DNA of 62,000 bases from Phoronis australis. Its lineage: Eukaryota > Phoronida > Phoronidae. Shown here piece by piece: positions 12,201 to 23,300 of this stretch. The position numbers were made by a program, and so were the translations under genes. Position 1 is the stretch's first letter. The number at the start of each line of letters is the position of its first letter. The notes beneath the pieces were generated by a model that saw nothing but the letters and a program-made list of their open reading frames with translations, was not told the origin of the DNA and ran no database searches. The DNA lies in NCBI GenBank assembly GCA_002633005.1, contig NMRA01000204.1, forward strand, positions 4,260 through 66,259, given 5' to 3'.

Positions 12201-12850
12201 ATTATCACTACTTGAGAATATAGAACTAGTCTCGTCAATGGAAAGTTAACACAAAGGTAGGCACATTGTAGAAATTACAACCCCTTATGTACTTACGTTC
12301 AGCTGTTCAGTATCGTTCAATTGTAGCGTCCATTTCATTGGCAAAGCATCAATAAGAATTCTCTACTTAATTGCACTCAATTTGAAAATATTGAAATTGC
12401 CTTGAAACTACATTATTTTAAAATACGGTTTGACTAAATTGGTTGGGGTCAAAATCCGTTTTGAAAAGCTTATAACCAAGATGAAGGAAAGGATATCTTA
12501 ACAGAAAGTAAGTACCTTTTTAAAGTCCCACACAGGATTAGTTAGGCCAAACTGAAATACTTCACTTATGTGTAGTCAATCAAGTTCAGTTAACCGCTAT
12601 GAATCCTGCCGTTTAAGCACTATTCGGTGCTTATAGTTATATGTATTAAAATTAGAAATGATAACATACAAAACAAAAGCATTCCAACCCGCATGACAAT
12701 GCATTTTTTGATGAACAAACTACTGTCAAAAGCTTTTCATATCTACAGGTGTCACCAATGTATGACGTCGGAGGCAGGACAGCACTAATGGCGGCCAATC
12801 TTATGTTCGAAATGCTGTGCGTACTACCTGGGGTGAAATATTCACATTAA
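9118..12850 (+). CDS. AGMAT: Mitochondrial agmatinase-like ureohydrolase (whole gene, 6 coding exons)
   Basis: Six exons, 9118-9295, 9579-9704, 10241-10425, 11183-11383, 11863-12102 and 12749-12850, join in one frame to 343 residues plus TAA; animal AGMAT proteins are about 350. Every intron is GT-AG and every phase matches. The arginase-superfamily metal ligands are all present: H152 in GGDHT, D175, H177 and D179 in HVDAHSD, and D266 and D268 in SFDIDALDP. The first 35 or so residues are basic and Ser-rich with no acids until Asp, ending near FSASSR, as in a mitochondrial transit peptide. By family the enzyme hydrolyses a guanidino compound to an amine or amino acid plus urea using two Mn ions; agmatine to putrescine is the classical reaction, but animal AGMAT substrate preference is debated. 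It converges on the TBC-TLDc gene. Identity is very likely; the substrate is inferred. Confidence 0.95.
9579..9704 (+). CDS. AGMAT: AGMAT-like coding exon 2
   Basis: This exon encodes residues 60-101 with the family block FVGIPLDIGTSNRSGTRLGP and the following RQIRTES. The acceptor is CTACTCAG|GT and the donor is ACAG|GTTGGT. The split codons at both ends rebuild glycines, as expected from the family. Confidence 0.92.
10241..10425 (+). CDS. AGMAT: AGMAT-like coding exon 3
   Basis: This exon encodes residues 102-163 and carries GGDHT with the first metal-binding histidine (H152). The acceptor is ACATTTCAG|GC and the donor is AAAG|GTTTGT. The reading frame stays open for 91 codons into the intron, so intron retention would give a truncated protein lacking the other metal ligands. 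Confidence 0.95.
11183..11383 (+). CDS. AGMAT: AGMAT-like coding exon 4
   Basis: This exon encodes residues 164-230 with HVDAHSD (D175, H177, D179 bind the Mn pair) and the HGTPFRRAVEEGLLD block typical of agmatinases. The acceptor is TTGTCAG|GCA, the donor is GCA|GTGAGT, and both ends are phase 0. Confidence 0.96.
11863..12102 (+). CDS. AGMAT: AGMAT-like coding exon 5
   Basis: This exon encodes residues 231-310 with the ureohydrolase signature SFDIDALDPAFAPGTGTPE (D266 and D268 bind metal) and GLNVIGGDVVE. The acceptor is GTTCTTAG|GGT, the donor is GAG|GTACAT, and both ends are phase 0. Confidence 0.96.
12749..12850 (+). CDS. AGMAT: AGMAT-like coding exon 6 and stop
   Basis: This exon encodes residues 311-343 (VSPMYDVGGRTALMAANLMF and the C-terminus) followed by TAA at 12848-12850. 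The acceptor is ATCTACAG|GTG. The conserved end of the ureohydrolase fold (helix with TALMAANLMFEML) is complete. Confidence 0.94.
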   Translation: MSPMYDVGGRTALMAANLMFEMLCVLPGVKYSH

Positions 12851-12852
12851 CA

Positions 12853-13021
12853 ATTGACCTAGGACGCCAGGCGGCTTAACTGACCTATTAGAACGCATCA
12901 TTCTTGACACACCTTCGTTTCCAAGCTGCCATTTTACCCGACAAACAACACGTTGCCGCGTAAAACTTATTGCTTGTTTGTCGACAATTCGCAAGGGGGC
13001 GGAGCTTGCAATAGGTTAACT
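12853..13021 (+). repeat. MITE family C, copy in the AGMAT 3'UTR
   Basis: It starts just after the stop codon (CAATTGACCTA) and ends CAATAGGTTAACTG. The core has GACACACCTTCGTTTCCAAG and AAGGGGGCGGAGCTTGC, shared with 16003-16122. This copy carries an extra stretch of about 40 bases in the middle. Confidence 0.75.
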
Positions 13022-13133
13022 GTAGTCATCGATCACTTTCGAGGCAGAAGGAAGTAACTTTTAGGAGACGAAACCCACCTGGCCCTCCTGCTGAGTCTGC
13101 TATATTCAGTTTTGTCATCGTTACAAGAGATTA

Positions 13134-13139
13134 AATAAA
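13134..13139 (+). terminator. Polyadenylation signal AATAAA, AGMAT-like gene
   Basis: An AATAAA hexamer lies 284 bases after the AGMAT-like stop codon, at a usual 3'UTR distance. It is the first clear hexamer I see downstream of the stop. Usage is inferred. Confidence 0.55.
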
Positions 13140-14570
13140 AACTGAATTGACACTTTTCAGTGCACTACTCACTTTAAATACCCATCATGGCAAATAAGGT
13201 TAAACCAAAACTCAATTGCATCAAGGAAACAGAGGTGAATCCTACGACTAAACCAACAGTGAACTCAATCAGTTGTTGTTAATTGACATGTTCAAATAGG
13301 AACAGTGAATGCTTACAACAACAATAAAAAAGAAATACTTCCACCTCAAAACATGAATCAAAACAATCCTTTAAACGATGTACAAGGATCTTTTACATTA
13401 CCAATTCAATCAAAAGTACGGAGAATGAAAGCTTGGTACTAATGTTCCCCACTAACGGTAAATTTACAGGAAAAATTATCGAATTAGAAAGATATTTTTG
13501 TTTCGAGGTGCAATCAAAGAAGGAAAACCATAACACTGTTCATTGTGAGACTCCTCAATTTAAAGTAAGTAATTGTGTAGTACATAGAATTTTCTGCTGT
13601 TAATACCATTGTTTCAAAACTGCAGAAAGTTATATTTNAGTTTGAGATTCATAGATCCTTATAAATGAAAAAATGTTCATTGAAATTATAGACACATGGT
13701 GAACAGAGACACCTGGTGGCTGCCAAAAGTATTGCTCACAGGCTACTTTAGTTTTTGACAATATTGGACAAGACAACTAGTTCTTGTCCGTCAGTCATCT
13801 AAGTTCTTAACAGGTCCTCCTGGAGGCAATTTGTTTGAAAGTGTTGGATTTTATATTTTGACCTATTAAAAATAATTAAAAAATTATGGGTCATGGGTTG
13901 GAGAAATAAATGAAAAATACGGGCGGTGGGTATGAAATAAAAGTGCCTTCCCCCCCCTCCCATACAGATTTTGCTGGAACGGCCCTTAGTAAGTCCTTAA
14001 CAGAACATGAATATCAGAATAATTGAAGTGATGATTTGACCACACTAGATTCAGGTCACAATACTAGTACCCAACACACTGAAGTATTTAGTACGAAGGG
14101 TCATGTGCATTGCCTTAAAGGGGAAAAGCAACCGTTTTTGATACAACCAACAAGATCCCGGATTATCTTCAGACGTTTTGCGTGTTACTTACCGTTCCCT
14201 TGGTATTTTCTACAGGACTTGGAAAGACCAATGACAAAAAGAGGAAAATTTTCCAGGTGATGCATCGTTCCACTAATAAATAAACTTGTGTGATGAGGAT
14301 ATTTTTGTGTTGTAAAATTTAATTGAAATAAAAGTTTTTGCATGAATAAAGTCAAAATAATGATAAAAAGATAAGAAAAAGAGTAAACTGGAAATTAAAT
14401 AAGGTAAGGGGAAATCAAAACCAAAGAGGAAATCCTCTCAAAAGGAAAATTCCAAGCTCCGTTTCTATCCATGGAAGAATAGAAAGGGATTTAAACAGTC
14501 CAACAAAAGTCCCGTTAAGACATCAACTTTTGGCCCGGTGCAACTGACATGGAGCAAATTGACCCGTGTC

Positions 14571-14926
14571 AAGAGGCCGTTTACACACACAACTCACTAA
14601 CCGTGGCAAGACGGAAATTAAATGCTGGAGAGACTGGATTGCACATGGGCAGGTTTACAAATGACGAGAGTTGCAGAGAGTAGGTCATTGCACAAGCGCA
14701 GTAGAGACGATCCTTTCCGCCTTGCTCCAGTTTTGCGTTTAGACTTATAATTGACACAGCGCCAGATGTTCGGGCGCAAGTTACTCTACCTCACAAACGG
14801 GTGGCAAAAATTTGTCATCGCAGTGTCAATTTGCTCCGTGTCAGTCCGTTTACACACTGGAACAACTTGTTCTGTGTCAGCTGATCCGTGTCAACTTTGT
14901 AAGTGTAAACGGCACTAAAGAGCCTG
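14571..14926. repeat. Inverted-repeat DNA element (GTTTACAC termini)
   Basis: The left end AGGCCGTTTACACACACAA and right end GTAAGTGTAAACGGCACT are inverted versions of one another. Internal subrepeats GTGTCAATTTGCTCCGTGTC and TTGTTCTGTGTCAGC occur in the right part, and a related ACATGGAGCAAATTGACCCG lies just left of the element. Confidence 0.65.
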
Positions 14927-16002
14927 CTTCTGCATTCACTTCCACTGAGCAAACACGAATGACCAGACACAGACTGTGTTCAATAGTGAGATGGGCATCG
15001 ATTGCTCGGTGGAAGCAAATGTAAAACAAATAGCGGTATGCAGGCTTTCGATGCGACTTCCACATCAAATTCTTTTGTTCCATTGAAAGTACATACTGAC
15101 CAGGGAAACAGAAATTAATACAGAAAAATTTATCCTCCAGCTTGCCAGGGATACACGTATTTTTACTGAATGTAACCTTCAAAATGGTCGTGTGCATAAT
15201 GCTGTAAAGGTCCCAGTCACGGGTTGCACCAAACCTAGGTACGCGTGTATCCTGTACGTTGCTGCACGTCAAACCTGCTGCAGTGTTGGCAACGGTGTAC
15301 TGTCAATTTAAGAAGGGACCCATTCAAATTGATATTAAAGCTTCTATTTCAAATGGTAATTAAAAGAATTGAGATCCTTAAATGTACTTGGTAAAAAATC
15401 GTGAAACTAACAATTACCGAAAGTGACGATTTACAGTATATGTCCGAAACTGATGAACAAAAATAACTTGAAGAATTTTTTTCTTGTCCAAATGGTGAGT
15501 GTGTATGACATCGGTGATATTTTGTTGTATATTGTGTAGCAACGAATAACTAGATTAGCAAACAATTCAATCTATTTTGTAATTTTGTCTGTGACAGCAC
15601 ATGTTACAACATTATGCAGACCACACACCATCATACAGAAAAAGCAAATGGATAACAAGTATGAACCAGTCAAGCATTAAATGATAAACCACAAACGATC
15701 GTACATTAAATGACATGTATTAATTACACAACTATACAATAAATACTTGATCAAGTTACACCTGGATTAGCCAAAACATTGAAAAACTATATTAAATGAC
15801 TTACAAAATGATGAAAGTTAACTGAACATCCTTTTCTGAGTAAATGACTCTAGTATGTTCTTCAAAGGCTACCTGAAGTGTGATTGAAACTTTTCAACAA
15901 TGGAACTATGCACAGTGACCTAATACAACTCTAAGCTACTCTAAACCCACCCTCTGCCAAAAACGCACCACCTTTGATTTGGACCACATACCACGAATCA
16001 AA

Positions 16003-16122
16003 CTAATTGACCCATCACCAGGACCAATCAGAACGCAGCATTCTCGACACACCGTTTCCAAGCTGCCATTTGTTTGCCGACTTTTCGCAAGGGGGCGGAG
16101 CTTGCGATAGGTCAATTCTTTA
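16003..16122 (+). repeat. MITE family C, copy downstream of the TBC gene
   Basis: The left end AATTGACCCATCAC and right end GCGATAGGTCAATT are inverted repeats. The core shares CAGCATTCTCGACACACCG and TTTCGCAAGGGGGCGGAGC with the copy at 12853. It lies 1.1 kb beyond the TBC-TLDc stop and may be in its 3'UTR. Confidence 0.75.
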
Positions 16123-17238
16123 CTAGTTGATAAGTTCATTCTGGGCTTGCAAGGAACTGACAGCTGGACTGCATGCTCCTCGCATAAAACCCTATTTTTT
16201 GAACCTGGTATTGAGCCATGAGACATGACGTCACTGTTTCTGAATCCCAGAAATCACTCCAAATCAAGGTAAAACCCAACACTTAGTTTTTTGACACAAG
16301 TTGGATTCATGGCGCCTTTAACATAGACTAACAATCGAGGGTGCCAAGAGACGTGAATATTTTCCGTTCATGGTCAATAGGTGGCTCAATTATCAAATCA
16401 CCTCAGAGATAAATAGCTGAAAATATTTCTAGCACTAAAGCAACCTTTAACAACAGGTGTCCCAGGTATCTAGCTGCACTTTGAACTATGACCTATATAC
16501 ACAACAGATCACTCTGAACAACACTATTTTGGCAAATCACAGAGAAAATACGATTTATGAGTGAGTCTGACAAATCAACAAGAGAATTTTCACAGGGAAA
16601 TTTGTATTTACGATACTGATGTCAGATGATACCACTAAATAACTTTTAAAGCTTCATCCTAAGACAAACAAAGAACGTAACAAAAAAAACAAACACATCA
16701 CCGTAGGCCTGTTTCAGCCAACATTCCGTTGTTCTGACGAAGCCTTGCCACCCAATAGGAATACGACCAGGGAATGAAATAATTGACAATGACAAGGGGT
16801 GATATACCCCTTCCTACTGGAGGACCATCCCCCTGCACCTGTGGCTGGTCGAGCTTCTCTGTGAAAACATATGTAGACACGTATCTGTACATTACCTACA
16901 CATAAGAACTAGTCACTAAATATTTTCACATTATCTGTGATCCAGTTTATCACTAAGCGCCAAAAACTAACTCGTCCAGTTCCACAATCCCGATTCAGTC
17001 AAAAGTCACAACGTCTCTTCACTAAATTTTCCGTAACAAAACATCTTCAATCCACTTTTCAAATAATCCAGTGCCACTCAATTCATTATTCCCACAGTAT
17101 ACGTGATTCGGCCGTTAACTTCGAACCTCCCTGTCTTACATATTCATTCATGATCTGTGACACGCTACGTCTTCCATCCAATCATTTCAACCGTCCTTGT
17201 GAAGGCGCGCCGAGCTCCAGCACTCTTCCAAATGAATG

Positions 17239-17374
17239 TCACTTAAATCCGAACGCCTCGATGGCCTTCACTTTGAAATCGCTATCTTCTACTAAGGGTG
17301 GATTGTTAAATGTCAAGCACTGACTGGTGAATCCTTGGTAGAGGTCAGCATCCAGTCGCAGACCCTCACCATTC
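17239..17374 (-). CDS. TBC1D24: TBC-TLDc gene, coding exon 11 and stop
   Basis: This exon encodes residues 577-621 (GNGEGLRLDADLYQGFTSQC, then LTFNNPPLVEDSDFKV and AIEAFGFK) and a TGA at 17239-17241. The end 'AIEAFGF' matches the terminal xVEVWGF strand of TLDc domains. The acceptor is AATTTACAG|GAA. I saw no AATAAA or ATTAAA on this strand in the next 1.5 kb, so the 3' end is unplaced. Confidence 0.95.
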
Positions 17375-20300
17375 CTGTAAATTGAAAGGCAAATGACTAA
17401 TTACCATGGCATTATTTGGAAATTGTATATTTCTTACCTTTCACGACCGAGTAGCATCATGAAATTCAAAATCTATCCATTGCATGACGTCATGTTTAAG
17501 AATTGCATCATAACACGTGATGATGCGACACCATTGTTGCTTTGCCAGCGTGTAACTTATACGCAAACGTGCACAGGTTCCTTAAATATAAGACTGCGCA
17601 AATCAAGAGGAAATGTCCCTGCAACAACAAACCAAACTGAAACATAGTTGCCCATTCAAAATTCACAACGCATATGTAAGAGCAAGTCATGTCAGTTAAC
17701 TTACCCGCCTCCCACACTCAACATGGTGGAGTTGGCCGCTTGGAACATGCTGCATTTAGTGCCCACGTCCTCCGTCTTGTTGACTCCCACCCACTCGTAC
17801 TTGGCGGGAGTTGGTGCCAGCGTAAACAGGAACGTCTCGCCTGTACCAAAGTAGGACAAGTGACCAGAGCCTTGTTTGCGCTCTGACCAATCGGCAGAGC
17901 AGTAAGCACCAAGCACCTGTGGAGACGAGGACAAAAGATTGGCATCAGTCACATTTCGTCAGCAGCACAAGGGTATCGAGCAGGCATATTAGTATGGTTT
18001 TTAAAACACAACATGGTACGAACACAACAAAAAAATGTTTAAAGTCTTTTTTTTCATTAAAAAAAAAAACATAAAATTGACTTTACACAACTCCTGGGAA
18101 GCATTACAAAGCCTAGGCTCCGGTTGCACAAAAGTTCTATGCTAGAGAGCATCAATGACGCCACTTTATCACGCATCATGTTACTATATTGTTGAAAACC
18201 ACACAAGGCCAAACGTATCCAGTGACAAAGTTTGGAGGTTTTCTGCAACCCAGCCCAAGTATCCAAATGTTTTCACAGCATTTTTGTCACAGGTAATAAA
18301 CTGTTAACAGTTACTATAAACAATAAAGGATCTAAGCCATTTGAGCAAAACAACAAACTGAATCTCAGTGTCCTCCACAACTGAAGGCAATAACTGTTCT
18401 GGAATTACAAAATTCATGTAAATGCCCTTACTGTGGGAAGTTTGAGTGTTAAGTCTTGGAATAATGCATTAAACTGGTACCAAAACGTCAAAATGTCCTA
18501 ATATATCCCAAAACCTCAATCTCGTTGAATCGATTTTCAAACTCGGCGCAAGGAAGCCAAACTCGTCACGGCAAAATTCAAACTCAAGGCAGTGACAAGT
18601 CAAAACAGGTAGTGGAGAACACTGCTTATGAACTGAAAGAACAGGGTGGCTAGTTTGGAAGTTTTAAACGATTTTAACTCAAATGAACTTAAAAAATTCA
18701 TCAGTCTTCACAAGAAATGGACCCGAAAAATAAATAAATTTTACTCGTAACTTGTCCAACGAAAATGAATGTCAGGCGTAACAAAAGAGAATTTTGTTAA
18801 ATGAACTTCCACAAACAAGCATCGCTGTCCTGTAATTTAGAGTGTGGCAAAAAATAAACAAATTAAGCTGAACAACTGAAAACCATGCCAAGGCATAACA
18901 GGGTTAAAGCGGTATTAACCCAGTGCTTTCTCTCGAAAAAACATGTTTCGGGTGGTCTCAAAATTGTTCCCAAGTCAAAATAGGCGTGAATTCTGGGTTT
19001 AGAAAGAACCGACTCCATTGTTTCTTCAGACCAAGTCCACGAAATTACATGAAAGCACTGGCTCATAGCCCCTTCAATCACTTGTGGGCCCCAGACTTAA
19101 TGTAATATGACCACCAGGACTGGCCTCACTCATCCAGTAAACACATAAATTTAAGTACACACACAGACAACCCCACATTTGGATGCAATAGGGTTCTTAT
19201 TCTTCTAGTTGTGTGTTACAATCTCATTATGTTAGGACACCAAATCTGCAACGAGTGAAATTTTTACTAATTTCTTCACGAATGATAAGTAGCACCAAAT
19301 AAATGCTTTATCACTTTCAAGTTCTGTTTTGAGCGACAGGTGGCATTTTACCAATTCAGGTAAATCTTTTGTCAGAAATTGGCGAGATTTTCTGTAATAA
19401 TGAATATATTTAGGGTCACATTTTTTTTCAAAACTTTGTAATCATCAGTACCATGGGTACATATGCAGAACAACCTCTCGCATGTGCAAAAGGCAATTTC
19501 TCGCAAGCACACACGTCTAACACAGGATGTCTTTTAAAAAGTTGAGATTCTTGGTTTTGTTCAAATATTTCGCACACAAGCACATTAATCCCAATAAAAG
19601 CCCGGGTTCACATACAATCAGCTGTTATTTGCAAGCACAATTCCTGGTGACCGTGATTCAAACACAAACTACTGAGGCAGTAAGTGCTTGGTCAGAGTCG
19701 GGACAACTCATGGAAGACACTACGCATCACAATGGTCACTTCTCATCATGATGGTCACTTCTCATCATGATGGTCATTGTAATCATGATGGCCATTATTC
19801 ATCATGATAAGGTAACAGAACTGAGTCCAGGATCAATTTTAAGTGTGTACTGTATATCAACCAGTGGCAGAGTTTGACCCAGGTAACATTAGCTGAAATC
19901 CATACCATGAATCCCTGCATCAAATCAAGCTTGCCATAAATATTCAGAAATTTATCAATTGGCACTATTGGTACCTAATAAACATGTAAAAGTTATGGCC
20001 TAGAATTCAAATTTTAGTATATAACACGATTCGCTATTAATTCTGTAAATATCACTTGTTGAAAAACTGAATTCTTGAGCATCATAGCAATGACAACCAA
20101 TAATCACATCAGGTGTGACTGGCCAACCTCAATGAACAGTGCAACCACAGTGCATAGTCAAGAGAAGCCAACATTTTTGGTGTTCATTCTACCAAAATAA
20201 GGGTAGAAATCAATAAGGCTAGTACATCAGTAGAAAAGCAAGACCGCGCGAGATTCTGAAAGATGTTGCCATGTACAGTACCTCCAATGAGAGCACGTGA

Positions 20301-23300
20301 TTTTGACTAGATTTTCTCGTCTCAAGAGAGCTATTGAACTCTACCAGTATTCACCAGTTATCGTACACATACTTCAACGCTAATGACACTTGCCAGGCTC
20401 CAATTAATGGGATGTGAAGCATGAATGAAGTGATATCGCCAGTACATGTCAGTTTCCTTAGTTTGTTAACAACGAAATGGAATGTAGTATGAAGATGCCG
20501 GAAACTGACATATACAACTTCGCTTTGGAAATGACGCAAATTCTTAATAAGCAGTGGAGGAACAGCTTTCTTAAGACTCAAATATGTTGAGATAGTAAAT
20601 CCTAGTTTTAGTAAAATAATCGTCAAAAATGCTCGGGTTGCCTCCTGCTTTAACAGAAGCCCACATAAGCTCTGAAAGGACACACACACACGGGACAAAT
20701 GCAGCCAAACAATTACAGGGATTTGGACATGCAGACAAGCCAAAAGACAGCGAGACGTTCTGGCACATATTTGAGTCATTGTTCCTACATACAGCATACA
20801 GGAGCTCTCAGAATGTTGGGTGTCTGTTACGCATACTTTACCGGTAATGGTCTGGTATAACGTGCCCGGATTTTGAGAGCCAGTTTTCTCCACTGAATAA
20901 CGGGCATCAAACTGGTTCTCAAAATACAGGCACGGTATATCAGACTATTGCCCACTTTACCAGTAAAGAATATCGTGACGATCTAAGAGATGGATGAGAG
21001 GTGTTATAAGATCATTTCATTGGTTGAGCTCGGGTTTGCCGAGCCGCCAGGAGAAGCTGGCGGATCTGCATCAAAGTGAGGTTTTACGCTCCAAATTTAT
21101 AATCTATACTTTGAAAAAGTATTTTTGAAAAATATGACCAAACACCGTATTAGGGTGCAATTTACAAACAGAGTTGGGGAATGCTTCTTTCAGAAAACAT
21201 AAGTTTAAAGGTTCAAACTGGCACCAAACCACACGTATTCAAATTTAATGAAAAATTAAGGCTTAGTACATCTTGTGAAAATAGCGGACTGGTTAGTAAT
21301 TGTTGACGAGATAGAAGTGTACCGGTAAAAACAGAGACCTCGACGATGTATGAAAAGAGTAGAGGGGGCCTGACAAGGGTTGCCAAAATGAGTCGTAAAA
21401 CTGTCATTTTATGACATCGTCAAACTTATAAACCGTTTGAATAAGTTTTTTTTCATTTGAAATGGCATATTATTTAATTTGAAAAATGTTGATGTTTTTC
21501 TATGGTGCTTTATAATAGCTAATGACATCATAATTGTTCAATGCCATAACACTGGGGCCCGTTACAAGAAACTGATTTATTAGCTCATTTTTTACTTAAG
21601 TCTAAGACTTGTTTCAACTTCAGAACTTTGACATTTCAACATCCGCTAAGTTAGTAAAAATTAAGACAAAACTTAAATCAATCGTGTTTTTCATTATCAG
21701 CACTAATTTGATGAAAAAATGGATATTTATAATTCCCCAGGTTCAACATAACCGGAGTTGTTCAAAATCCCATAACAACATAAACCAACTGCAATTGTTT
21801 TCAAGTCCTTAGCCCACCAAACAGCAATTAAAAGAAAGAGTGAAGATTCTTCAATCCATTTCACGCATTTTGAAGAAAACCACAAACTTTCCATCAACAC
21901 AAATGATGTTGCCAGTGGTGCCTGTGACCCAAATGTCTAATTACTTTGCTGAATTCCGACATGCTGCCTTCACCCAAATGAAACTAAATGTGCTTATGAG
22001 ATCAAGAAGCAGGGATACACTTAGCCATTCGCCCAGTCGCAAATGTGGATAAAAATGGTACTGGGCGAGTAGAAGTTAACTTGCCCGTCGACCAGGTGAC
22101 GAACGAATTTTTAGAGTGCAAAAGCACTAATATCGTTTCCCAGATGAACATGAATTAATTTTCTCCTCCTTGTGCTGTTTTTATCATGAATTTAAGATTC
22201 AGTTTGGCCAGTTGGTCAGTGTGTCGATGCTCCGGCAGTAAAAAAAAAATCGACGCAGTGTGATCCTACCGATTCGGTAGATATCACCCGTTACGCGATT
22301 CGTCTAGAAAAAAGATCATAGTGCGTGGTCGTGCGCAAAGGAATTTGTGGACTAGTCCGAAACGAAGAAAAGGGGGGAAGGCGGAAGACCGGTCCATGTG
22401 CTCACAGCAAGTGAAATAGCATATTTCTTGGAAATGACTTCTTACTGTAATGCACAATGTCATTTTAGCCAAAATTATTTTATAAATAATAACATTCGTC
22501 CTAATGAGCGCCCATGCCCCTATAAGCGCCCCCACTCGTTTTCAGACTTCGCTAAAATAAGTGCCCAGTCCATGAACGTGTACAAATGCGAAATCCAAGA
22601 AGCGCGCGCACATATATGTGGCCCTGCTACTGTAGCAAATGAACTCTGATGACACGCACGCGCTCGCTAACTCGGCGCACACCTGCAGACTAACTTCAAA
22701 ACAATCATCATGTGACAACATGTGTGTTCGTGCAGATTTTTCTCGTGTTGCGGGGTGTGACTCCACAGTAACTTAAAAATCGCAGGGCCGCAATTTGGAA
22801 AACTTAAGGAGGATTTCAGGTAATTTGTTGAGTCGAATCTGTATTTTTACACAAGAATTCAAATTGCCCTATCGACGATCGCGAGGCAGCGATGCATCAG
22901 TCGGCAAGTTTTCGCCCTGGGATTTCAGCACCTTTTTAAAAAAAAAGATCGTAATTTAACAACAAAATTTGATAGCAATGCACCACAGTTTTGTAGAAAT
23001 TCTGTCATAGGTTACAAATACGTCACAGCACGTAAAGTTGATGAATCCTAGCTTCCGATTTCACCCGTTTCGGAAACCGGGGTTCAACCGCCTTAGACTA
23101 CCCTTCAGAAACGAATTTTTCTAAGCACCCTGGGCGCTTATTAGGGCGAATACGTTAGCCCTAATAGATGGTGAAATCAACACACGAAAAGATAATTTTT
23201 ATTCATTTGACACTAGCAGCCAAATTGTGGTGACAGACGCAAACGGCCGGGCGACTGAACTTCGGGCTGGGCGAGTAAATTTTCTGGCTAAGTCGCCCAG

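Larger units (their letters stand above)
13140..17238. other. Convergent intergenic region
   Basis: This stretch lies between the AGMAT polyadenylation signal and the TBC-TLDc stop codon. It holds one ambiguous base (13638), an inverted-repeat element (14571-14926) and the family C copy (16003-16122). A tiny frame at 13189-13287 (32 codons from ATG) has no recognisable product. No further exon is supported. Confidence 0.5.

Noticed and set aside
17104-17128. TTCGAACC resembling a tRNA T-loop
   Set aside because: No A box or pairing stems at tRNA distance.
20351-20893. 180-codon minus-strand frame
   Set aside because: It overlaps the family D foldback and lies in an intron; no domain and no splice context.
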